The notes under the pieces are model-generated. The model was given only the letters and a program-made list of their open reading frames with translations, did not search any database and was not told the DNA's origin. Position numbers and translations under genes: made by a program. From positions 1 to 26,070 of the forward strand of contig JAOXYB010052945.1 of the NCBI GenBank assembly GCA_028565635.1: a stretch of DNA of 26,070 bases, in the 5' to 3' direction. The stretch is from Phoronis ovalis (taxonomy: Eukaryota > Phoronida > Phoronidae). How positions within the stretch are numbered: position 1 is the first letter of the stretch; the number at the start of each line of letters is the position of its first letter. Below, piece by piece: positions 12,776-22,300 of this stretch.

Positions 12776-14102
12776 GTATCATAATTGAAGTTGATGACTA
12801 AAAACAACTGTTTTATATAGTGCAAAAATCTTTTCTTACTAAATGAAATTGTTGATAGAAGTTGTGGCAGTCTGTTACACAAGTTAATTCTGTACTGATT
12901 GTGTTAAATATGTAACTTAAACATCAAGACTGGTTGTATGTATGTATGTGTGAATAGATTGTAATCGTACTGAATGATGGATTTGTTTGTGGTATTTTGT
13001 GCGGTTGGTAATTTTGTGCAAATTTGAAGAAAAAAATGTGGTACAAATTTACGATTAACACAAAAACCTTAAAGTCAATATAGATTTACATTTAATGAAA
13101 ACTAATAATTTATTAATACATACAGTGAAATCTATAACCATGAATATGGGGTTGGTAGTTTGTAGGAGTGTCTAACGATTTTTGTATTTTTTCTTCTTGG
13201 GTCAGGTTATACAAAATTTAACAGTTTCATTCTTAGTGCCAATCATTTTTGAAATCTTACCTGTCTCTAGTATTGCACTATTCTGGTTTTCATATTTTCC
13301 TTAAAAATCTGTGTGCAAAACTTTTCAAATATAATGACAATTAATATTAAAAAAGTCTAGCTAACCCTGTGAAAAATTCGTTGATTTATTTAACATTTAA
13401 ATTATGATTTTTATATTGATTTTCAGTTATAATATATGTGTATTTGATTTTCGAGTCAAGTGAAGAAATATCAGTCTCTGTTATATTGAACACTTTTCAA
13501 TTGGTATTTCAAATTTACAGTTGATTTAAGTAATATTCCAGTGGGAAATTAAATTTGCGTATTGAACTATTGTTAAATGACCAGTAATTAAAGGAAATTC
13601 AGGTGATGTTATTTTGTGTTTTACATAAACAGTATGTTGTACTTTTAAAAATCAAACATGAAAAATTTTGAAGGCTAGCACTTTTTGTAAAGATCAAACT
13701 ATTTGAAAATGGCCAGTAATTATATTTCTTGATACTTGTTTGTCTTTACCTGTATAGGCTGTGGCCATTGTGAATTTGTCTCGTATAGATGATTGCTCAC
13801 AAAAGATTGGCAGAATTTCTCTAGTTGTTTACTAGAGGAATGTTTTTTGAAATCTATAAAGCAGTTTAGTCTCAAAGGTGGGCATTGTATTATTATTAAA
13901 GCTGTCCTTTGCTGACATCAAAGAAGTTACTATTATATTCAAATTGTATTTTTGTGAACTAGCTATATGGTATATATTTGATGCCAAGAATAGCGAATGT
14001 TAACTGTTGAGTGCCACTTGGCAATAACTGAAAAATATTTAGCCTACTGCAAGAGTGCATCTGTTGATTTCATGACATTGTCTCGTGATGTAATACCTCA
14101 TT

Positions 14103-14148
14103 GTTGTGAATTTATTCAAACTTGTGATTGTACATATATTTGTATATT
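14103..14148 (+). promoter_or_regulatory. hb: Nanos-response-element-like / Pumilio site in hunchback 3' UTR
   Basis: GTTGT (14103-14107) is followed, after a longer gap than in Drosophila, by ATTGTACATA (14127-14136), which contains the canonical Pumilio octamer TGTACATA (14129-14136). A near-match TGTATATT follows at 14141-14148. The Drosophila hunchback Nanos response element has a GUUGU box A and a box B containing AUUGUACAUA, bound by Pumilio with Nanos to repress maternal hb translation. The sequence match is visible; function here is inferred. Confidence 0.55.
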
Positions 14149-14378
14149 TAACCAATCTACCTCATGGGCAAGTGTAACGATACATTTGAAAATCTTCCCA
14201 ATTAGGGGGAGATAACTTCCAGTTTGATTGTTGATTAATTCTAAGAGGCATGTCGACTTATGTGGTTGTCGACCAGTTTGTCCATTCAATCGACTTTAAC
14301 TCTTTGCCATCTTGCCTTTTCGAATGTAAAACGGGTTTACAATTATTTGCTCAATTTGGTTATAAAACTTGCTTGGGA

Positions 14379-14421
14379 TGTACATACTGCTTTGGCTGAA
14401 CTTCTTCAAAGAGTGTATATA
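14379..14421 (+). promoter_or_regulatory. hb: Two further Pumilio-type octamers
   Basis: TGTACATA at 14379-14386 and TGTATATA at 14414-14421 both fit TGTANATA exactly and lie 150-210 bases upstream of the probable polyadenylation signal. With the site at 14129 this makes three perfect octamers in 293 bases, against none that I found in the first 1.3 kb of the same presumed UTR. Confidence 0.5.
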
Positions 14422-14571
14422 TATTTTGAGCACAAAATGATTAAGTTATGAGAGCATTATGGGAAATTGGGTGTAAAGTTGTGATTGGATGGACTGGTAA
14501 ATAATTGTTGTAGTAGTTTAGATTTATTAAATTTGTCTCAGAAGTACAATATAAAGTCACTGCCTTTTCCA

Positions 14572-14577
14572 AATAAA
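14572..14577 (+). terminator. hb: Candidate polyadenylation signal of hunchback
   Basis: AATAAA about 1.8 kb after the stop codon and just downstream of the Pumilio-type cluster. AATAAA-containing strings also occur near 14926 and 15131, so the true end is unconfirmed. Confidence 0.4.
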
Positions 14578-14600
14578 TCATTAGTTTTCATGTAAACTCT

Positions 14601-15790
14601 GGTATGTAGACTCACAAATGTATGATTAATTCAGTGGCAGAATGACAATTAATTCCATGGCCAGTAAGCACAATTTATATTATTTTAATTGACAGTGATT
14701 TTTTATTGTAATTCATTTGTTATTTAACCTTATATCAAAGTGATTGTTTATAATTTCTGATTACAGCACCAAAGACTGCCTCTTTGATAGATACAACTTA
14801 TTTTATTAGAATTTTATACATTTTGTAAAATTTATTTTCAAAAGAATCAGACCCATAAATCTTTGCGTAGGTTTTCGATAGTGTTTTCAATTTTTGTGAT
14901 GTATACTGAATACAATAGTCTAGAAAATAAAAATGTGTTTTTTCTTGCACTTCACTGGGTTCCATTCACAAAGCTGAGAATATTTTCGTCATATCTTGCA
15001 TATAATATGAAAATGATTGGTTTAGTGGGTTGGTCAATGAATTCCTGAAGTACATTAGAGAAAAAAACAGGCAGGTACTCTTCACCTTGTCTCTTCAGTC
15101 TTGTCTTAAAACTGAAAACCTCTAGTGCCAATAAAGCTTGAAAGTAAATCCAGACTATATGTGTATCTTCAAATATGGAGTGAATTGTACATGTGACTGC
15201 AAATTGTTGGTACGTTATCAAGAAGCCACTGTTTTCTTGGCCTTTGAGATTTTAACTCATGGCTGTAGGAGAACTGACTCCATTCACTATGTAATACCGG
15301 CATGATCAGGACTGGCATTAATCATCCAGTGTTGAGATCTTCCATTGCCTCTAACACGACATTTTCACTGCTGTCAACTAGATGGCGCATCAGTAAAGCT
15401 TCCTGTTCTGATAGTGATAAGCTACATTCTCCAGTCCAGTGAGCTTCATGGAATGAATGAGACTGGAAAAGTAAAAACTGTGACTGAATTTTTTAATGAT
15501 TTCCAAAATTGGATGATTTACAGACATAGAACAACTTTCAATAGTGGCATATTATCCAATTTTACCTATACTATAGGATGTATAGTGTAACTTATGTAAT
15601 ATATTATTAATATGTCATTATGTAACAAGATAATTACATGCCAGCTCAATTATGCTTAGCTTCATGAACTTGAACATTATTGATATAATGAATGCACCAT
15701 GATCATGTGAATATTTAAAACTGTGTCACAGAATTCAGTTACCAAATCAATATTTAAAAATAAATACAACTGCAATAATTCAGTAACAAT
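14601..15790. other. Spacer between convergent genes
   Basis: AT-rich non-coding DNA between the presumed ends of hunchback (+) and the cysteine-rich gene (-). Short open frames on both strands (for example 14952-15221 minus and 15345-15590 plus) lack recognisable motifs and splice context. The only distinct item is a CTCF-like motif, listed separately. Confidence 0.6.
15375..15388 (+). promoter_or_regulatory. CTCF-like motif
   Basis: CAACTAGATGGCGC fits the CTCF core consensus CCASYAGRKGGCRS at 13 of 14 positions (only the second base differs). It is a GC-rich island in AT-rich surroundings, between the 3' ends of two convergent genes. The consensus was established in vertebrates and flies, whose CTCF recognises much the same core; occupancy here is unknown. 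Confidence 0.4.
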
Positions 15791-15796
15791 TTTATT
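15791..15796 (-). terminator. Candidate polyadenylation signal of the minus-strand gene
   Basis: TTTATT on the plus strand, that is AATAAA on the minus strand, about 350 bases beyond the proposed stop codon at 16148-16150. AATAAA is common by chance in such AT-rich DNA, so support is modest. Confidence 0.35.
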
Positions 15797-16147
15797 TATA
15801 TTATCTTGGTTATCTTACAAGTAATTCATACAAACAGAAGTGAAAGCTGCTATTTCACTATAAATATATTTTTAATATGAAACAAACAACTAGATCAATT
15901 GTAATTCAACTTTGGAAACAAGAGTTGACGTGAAACCATGCAACATTTTCAATCTCTTTGTATAAATTAGTTGTGAAGTGGCATAAATTAAATTATTATT
16001 GCGCTATTTAAAATACAATCTAGTATGTAATGATAAAGGTGCTTTGAACAAATTTCGACTAGGATTTACTCAAACTACACAAGAGTATATTGCTGGCATA
16101 AAATCTATAAATACTCATTTTAAATATTATTTTTTTCTTGAAAGTTT

Positions 16148-18212
16148 TCACCACCTGTGAGACTGTGATATTAGATTCAGTAACTTGTAGATAAACTTAT
16201 CCATCTCTCGATTAACATAAATCCAAAATTTTAATGCCTGCATTTTTTTGAAGATTAATCTATAGGACAACTTATGATGAGACTGCTAGTTGAGCATGCA
16301 TGACAAAATTATCGTTATGTTTCATTTTTCACATTAAGTAATGAAAAAAGACAACAGTCTTACCATTTCAACATCTCTTTCCCAAATCTTGTGACATTTC
16401 CCTAAACACACTGGACAGGGTCTGTGTGTTGCAAATCCACCACATTCTGTACATTTAGGAGTAAACTGACCATCATACCAACAACAATTGCAGCTGCACA
16501 AGAAGAAAAGTTGTATCATGAACAACAGTTGTAGCTAGATTACCCCAACAAAAAGTTTGTTTTGGTATCATGAAAGTAAGAACTATTTCTGTGTAGTTAT
16601 CTAGATCTTATTTAGGTTTCATGCTCTCACGAAGCATGCAAAAATCAATGAAACATATGCAATACAAAGCAATCAACAATTATGATGGTTTCAGAAGGCC
16701 TTGTTTTATATATATTGATGAAATATTATTTGCCTTGGTATGAAATAAGAAGTTAATATAGAATATGAATTAACTATCATTACAAATATATAATTTATCT
16801 GATTAAAAGTTCATTATTAAGTATAAATAACCTATGGAATACTTAATTAGTACAAAAAAGGTCCCCTCAAGATTTTTTTCTATTTTATTATATAGTTTGT
16901 TGAATTTTAGTACTTTACATTTCATAATATGTCAAAATGCAATATCTTTATTAAAAAAATAGAATTCCAGATACATGCTGCATGTATTATATGAACATAA
17001 TGTACAAAATTTCACTGAAACACTTTAGTAAAGGTAATAGACTATTTTCATGCATTTTGTGGAGCTACCGGTTGCGAACTTAAATGCTGCAGGAATGCAG
17101 CGTTCTGTGAATTGTGCAAGCGTTTAGAGAACTGCATCACTGTTCATTCGCAAACAAAATTCTGCATATTGTGAAGATTATGGTTCTCATCTATTGCCTC
17201 CACCAGGTGCATGTAAATTGTCTGTTATATAGACTGAAACAAACTTACAGCAAACATGTATGAAACCAACGTTGATATTCTTCAGACTGTTTTAGTGCGT
17301 TAACTGCAGTCTTCGTATATTGTTTTGCCTCATTTTCATATTCCTCCATGGTAATATGTTGTACAAAACACTGCTGTGGTTGATCTTCTTCGGTCATACC
17401 TGGTTCTGGGTGGCAGTACATGATCTTTATTTAAAAATAGTAATATTTAGTTACAGTTATTTTCAATAATCCACACAGCCAGTTTGTAGCTTCTCCTGCT
17501 CTAGTCCTGGTTCATGACGCTCTGCACATTCTCTTGATAATCTGACTTGTGAGCTGTGCGAACAGTCATGGAAACTTACATAGCCAATTACAGTGAAAGT
17601 GCCAAACTTGGAAATCTATGTAATTCGTACCGAATGAGTTCGTATATCAGCGTCCAGATACACTCTTATTATCCAGCTTAGACTCCTACTATACTTCTAT
17701 GGCTATTGCGCTGACAACCAGAGGGATGGGGTACTTGCCAAAAAACTGGGTTGGTGTGTGAGGCCCAAGGTAAAACAAGCCTTACTGCATGGTAAAAACT
17801 GAATTCAGGAGTTTCAAATGGTGAAGGGAGTTTGGATAATCAGAGAGTATCTGGACAGTGATGTATGAACTAATTCGGTAGGAATTACATAGATTTCGGA
17901 GTTCGGGCACTTTCACTGTAATTGGCTATGTAAGTTTCCATGACTGTTCGCACAGTCACAAATTGCAGCAAAACGTCATGAACCAGGACTACTCCTGCTC
18001 CTACGAGAAAATTGATTCATTGTACATTTTGTGTACATACATATTTAGATTTTTTCCTAATATATCACAGCTTGATGTAAATTAATATCATAATTCAGTT
18101 ATACAGTCTAAAGTACTAACCCTGGAAGGGATAAAACTGGGGATAATTCAAAACCTGTTTACCTTGATAGTTCACTTCCTGGTTTTCTGTAAGTTTTCGG
18201 ATGACGTAAAAT
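16148..18212 (-). CDS. Cysteine-rich zinc-ribbon-like protein, tentatively pinocchio-related (5' end not found)
   Basis: Minus-strand exons in transcription order: 18212-18163, 17405-17249, 16493-16364 and, tentatively, 16162-16148; borders are GT/AG and phases agree. The order of the product is YVIRKLTENQEVNYQ, then an acidic segment with MTEEDQ and a helix-like stretch (EEYENEAKQYTKTAV), then SEEYQRWFHTC, then a dense cysteine module (LLCNCCW, KCTECGG, PCPVCLGKC) ending KIWERDVEM, probably plus SHRW and stop. Paired CxxC motifs suggest zinc binding. The layout and the PCP-C-GKC...W-RD...MSH signature recall Drosophila pinocchio (smi21F), a poorly understood protein linked to odour response; this is from memory and uncertain. 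An in-frame TGA just 5' of the 18212 exon means the start codon lies in an exon not identified, unless translation starts at the in-frame ATG at 17419-17421 on an unspliced form. The gene is head to head with CtIP and tail to tail with hunchback. Confidence 0.6.
16494..17248 (-). other. Intron of the cysteine-rich gene, with an interrupted reading frame
   Basis: A 755-bp AT-rich intron whose first 200 bases (in transcription order) are less AT-rich. On the minus strand, 17224-17048 is one reading frame of 59 codons broken only by a TGA at 17146-17144. It reads with protein-like segments such as MHLVEAIDENHNLHNMQ and FSKRLHNSQNAAFLQHL. Phases do not allow it to be spliced into the flanking exons, and both plus-strand alternatives also read open for some distance, so it is left unnamed. 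Confidence 0.5.
17493..18000. mobile_element. Non-autonomous inverted-repeat DNA transposon (MITE/foldback) with 9-bp target duplication
   Basis: Element body 17502-17991 (490 bp). Ends are perfect 18-bp inverted repeats starting TAGTCCTGGTTCATGACG (17502-17519 and, reversed, 17974-17991). Inverted similarity continues inward for more than 100 bp, including a second near-perfect block (17554-17603 against 17907-17957). The element is flanked by an exact 9-bp direct repeat, CTCCTGCTC (17493-17501 and 17992-18000), read as the target-site duplication. No transposase frame is present. A 9-bp duplication with long terminal inverted repeats fits Mutator-like (MULE) elements best; hAT elements duplicate 8 bp. 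It lies in the intron between the first two identified exons of the cysteine-rich gene. Confidence 0.82.
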
Positions 18213-18527
18213 CTTCATACCGACATAATAACCAACTATAAACAAATATATGTAAATTAATTCATATTGTATAATATTGCAAAATTTAATTAATGCGCCA
18301 TGCTTATATGCTAGTTATGGTTACTTGACTATTACGAAGACATATAACGACAATGGTTTACTCTTGTTCACTTTTGGCGGGATGTTCAACTTTCAAAACT
18401 AAGATTTTCTCAGATTTCCACAAACGAGTTTGTTATCAAACATAGTAGGTATATAGTCTTTGTTTACATTACTTTCTCCATTATCAAATAGAGCAGCATA
18501 TCTTAGTCCCAGGTGACAAAGAATTTA

Positions 18528-19015
18528 GGAATAATGCCGTAGTCAATATATCAGAAGCACCCAATGAGGATAATTTTTTAGGGCTTTATGGACGTAGCAC
18601 ACCAACATAATTTTTTACATGTTTCATGCTTAGATAAAGCATTTGGTAATGTAGCTTGAAAGGCCATCTCTGTTCCCCACTCACCAGCAAGCTGAATTTT
18701 TTTAAATTTATCAGCCAGCTAAAAATGCGGGGGAACTCTATCTGCCAGCTGAATTTTGCAAAAAAAGTTGTTGTTTTATTGGGTTTCGTGCTTAAATGAA
18801 TCATTTAGTGGTGTTAATGTGGAGAATCAGATCTGTTCCCCATTACCAGCTGGATGAACTCTTTAAGGTTTGCCAGCCAGCCAGACTCGTCTGGGGAACA
18901 GATAGTGTGTGTGTTTATACGTTTTTTTGTACCGACTTTAAATGAAATAATTAAAAAAAATTAAATTAACAGACTCGGTGGGTGCTTCCGATATATGCGA
19001 TTTTAAGATTATTCC
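18528..19015. mobile_element. Second small inverted-repeat element with internal diverged tandem repeat
   Basis: ATATATCAGAAGCACCCA (18546-18563) is matched on the other strand at 18979-18996 with one mismatch. A further inverted octamer pair (GGAATAAT, 18528-18535 and 19008-19015) lies outside it after a diverged stretch. Inside are two diverged tandem units offset by about 162 bp, aligned from 18621 and 18783, each holding the string CTGTTCCCCA. ATCTGTTCCCC (18831-18841) also pairs perfectly with GGGGAACAGAT (18892-18902). No coding capacity. It is probably a decayed MITE of TA or TATA target preference. It sits in the divergent spacer between the cysteine-rich gene and CtIP. Confidence 0.6.
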
Positions 19016-19305
19016 GGCTGCAAGCATGTCCCTACTATGCCTACTAAGGACAGTCTACAAGCCGTAGGGTGCCTGCATGCCTACTTTATAGTTTTACACA
19101 CATTGTCAGATCTCTCCAGGTCTCAGTTACTGGGGTTAAAGTAGAGAAAATATTATGAATTCCTGTTGTTTTGACAAACATTCTTGAACATAAGGATTGG
19201 CAGAATCCTGCATGAAAATATATCTAGTTAATACCGAAAAAGTGAATAATTCATTGTTTTAACACATGATAACCAATATTTCTTGTAGTTTGAACTTATC
19301 TATCA
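19016..19305 (+). other. Presumed promoter and leader of CtIP
   Basis: The roughly 290 bases upstream of the CtIP start codon. No TATA-like box at a convincing position and no CpG-rich island were seen. Because the neighbouring minus-strand gene points the other way, the region from about 18213 to here may serve as a shared divergent promoter, partly occupied by the inverted-repeat element. Confidence 0.35.
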
Positions 19306-22300
19306 ATGTCTGAAGATACTACTTTAACAGTTTCTGGTCTGCTTCTTCAAGTACAGAAGTTGTATACGCAGACTGAAAAAGGTATATTAGTCTCAGACTC
19401 GCAGATAATACTTATCTGTCTCAGTCGGAGACTATTTTTTATAACTAAATTAACTAAATATTAGTTTCAGGTATCAGTTAATGTACACATATATGTTATT
19501 ATTTTAGTTTACATCTTAGAAAATATCTGAATTTTTACTGACACATGTTTGATCACATACATCTAATAAATCAGTGGCCAAATTGAATTCAATTTCTGAA
19601 AAAGCAGGATTAGTGTGGGAGAATTATAGTTATACTTTGAACAAGAGGTATTTGATTGGTGATGATAAAATATTGAATTAAGCCTAATTTTGATTATAAC
19701 CTCAGTGTGAAATAATATTTGGTCTTTTAATATTATTTTAGGTTATGAAGACAAAATAACAGAGCTGAATGCAGAAATAATCACATTACGAGACGCTAAT
19801 AATAGGTTAATTCTCATTTTTGTTTATTGCATGATATAGTATCTATTTAATCCTTAATTTCAGTTTAGCTAGAGAACATGGGCTGTATGTGGAAATACAT
19901 TAAGTCTTATCCACTTTAGATCGATGTCACAGAATCTCAAGAAAATGTGCTATTTTACTTTAAATGTATAATGACCTGGTTCAATTGTAATCTCCAAAAT
20001 TGTGTTATTTTACTGTATGTCAATAGCAATACTGAGTTTACTAGTATTTTGATTTCGTTTCTTCTTTTTAGATATTTTGTTAGTGGTAAAAAGCTAAAAG
20101 ATAAGAATGAGCAATTACAAAAAGCTTTAAACCAAAGGTATACTTAAAAAAAGTGTTAATGATTACCTGTCCAGATAGTTGTTAATTTAATACAGATAAT
20201 AATTTTACTTTCTTGTTAACAGGTGGATTTGTGTTTTTATTGGATTTATTTCACTTGACAATTTTTAATTATTTGGTATGTAATACCATAGGTCGGAACA
20301 TAATATTGCAGATAATCAAAATTCTTAGGATTCATGACTGCTATAATGATGTGCTCTGAAAGATAATTAAAATTGCATTTACATATCTGACTTTTTCTAT
20401 CATTTTAGTATTGCTCCAACTAAAGTAACATGTCAAAATTGTGAACACTTACAACAGCTCATTACAGTCTATGAACAGACTCTAGAAGAAACAAGGAGAC
20501 ACACAAAATGTCTAGGTAAATTGAATGTACTCTGAATCATAACTACTTTTGGCACTAAAATGTGCCACAAAGTAACTTTTGTTGAACAAGACCATTTTCT
20601 TTTTGTAGCATTTTTACTCATATCCCACTGTTAAGTTCTTTCATTTTTACTGTGTTATAAAAAGCATTAGTATATTGTATTCTTAACTATTACAGAGGCG
20701 AGACTAAAAGACCATGGAATTGGTATGGAACCAGAATCTGAGATTATGTGAGTAAGCCGATGTAGCTATCTGTTTGTTCAACTGTTTATTTACAATAACC
20801 AAATATATCTAAATAAAAATATCAATATCAGCATAGTCAGAAAGATAAAGATCCATACTTCTGTAAATGAGGACATTTTCAAGTAGTTTTAATGCATGAT
20901 ATGCCAATTTTGGTAAATTTAAAATTCAAGTCAAGAATTTGTTTTCTAGTTTTGTTTCTCCCCTAAATCTTCCAGTGATTATGCTGATAATTTTAAATCA
21001 TACTTTTGTCACTGTACATGTTGAAGAGTTGGGGTCGCAGTGGCTCAGGTGGTAGGGGCCAGACTGCAAATCGAAAGGTTGCAGGTTCGAATTTCCCACG
21101 AGTCATTAACGATTGTGTTCCTAAGTGAGGCAAAACTCCTCCACCCAGGTGTAAAAATGGGTTACAGCGTTTAGGAAGTATCGTGCGATAGACTAGCATC
21201 CTATCCATGCAGAGTACACTCTTGAGTCTCTTAATGCTACTAAAATCTGATGGGACAAATATGATCCAAGACAGACTATCTCATAGGAAATGTAAACAAT
21301 CTACAAAAATTTACATAAATACTAGTAAGAATATCATTTACATTATATTTTTGCTTCTCATTTTAATTACTCTTAAAAAGGGCGAATTCTTATGCAAAAA
21401 GGGTAGTAGTTTCCTCTGTCTTGTACTTCTAACTTTGAGCTGCAATAGAAATCATTGAGATGTACCTACAAGATCATCTGTGTGCTGGTTTGTTTTCAGG
21501 ACAGCGGATGCATCGGCAGCAAAAGATCTAAATAGCACTGGTCACTTTCATTTAAGCAAACGTTCAAAGAGAACAAGATATTATGAGGTTTGATAATTAA
21601 CTAACATTACTTAAATATTTTTTTAAAGTAAACAAATAACTGTTTCTATCTAATTACAAAGTGTTTAGAATTTTAGGAGGTATGTTTGTGCTGCTTACAA
21701 AATGAAATGCATCAAGCATACAAGTTTGTAGTTTTGAATATTATTGGTTTCTCCTAAAGCACTCTATTTTGTATTTGTGCTACAGCCTAAAAGTCACCAA
21801 CACTTATACCACCCCTAGCTGTTCTGTCCTTACATTATATTCGCTCTTATTATTTAGAATTTAATAACAGTTATGTGCATTTTTGTACAGGCTGAGGTAT
21901 CAAGAAGGAAAAGACGAAAAACATGTCAAGAAGACACAAGTTTACAACTCTCTGAAATACCTCATAGTACAAGTACCCCTGTCCAATCAAGTACTCCCAG
22001 GGATGTTTCCTCCACCAGTATGTACAAAAATATTCTCTTTTTACTATTCTGTTACCTTCTACAAAATAAGTAGATACTTTACCATATAGTAATTTGAAGC
22101 CAATGTATTTTTTTGTTTTTTAAAACCTATTTGTTACACAGTTGTTTAGGTTACTTGTGTTCATGAATTTTCCCTGGGAGTGTGTATGAATTAGTTTCTA
22201 CAGTTCTCTTCTGTTTACTTTTCATATTTGTGTAGGTAACAGAAATGAATCACCAGCCTCACCTATCTTTGGTCATTCACAAACTAACCCACAGACACCA

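Larger units (their letters stand above)
12776..14600 (+). other. hb: Putative hunchback 3' untranslated region
   Basis: AT-rich, stop-filled sequence running from the hunchback stop codon to the AATAAA at 14572-14577. It contains two TTGTTGA heptamers (12849-12855 and 14228-14234), the type of site bound by Brat, and three perfect TGTANATA Pumilio sites near its distal end. The extent is inferred from the polyadenylation hexamer only; a transcript could end earlier or later. Confidence 0.55.

Noticed and set aside
12932-12965. Nanos-response-like GTTGT...ATTGTA in proximal 3' UTR
   Set aside because: Spacing is wrong and the TGTATGTA repeats do not fit TGTANATA; the distal cluster is much better.
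14952-15221. 89-codon minus-strand frame between hunchback and the cysteine-rich gene
   Set aside because: No recognisable domain and no supporting splice sites or phase link to the minus-strand gene; plausible by chance in AT-rich DNA.
21031-21103. Functional tRNA gene
   Set aside because: Box A and B are present, but a proper cloverleaf with paired acceptor ends and anticodon arm could not be drawn, and a SINE body follows directly.
20993-21208. Minus-strand frame of 71 codons
   Set aside because: It lies across the SINE in antisense and its composition comes from the repeat.
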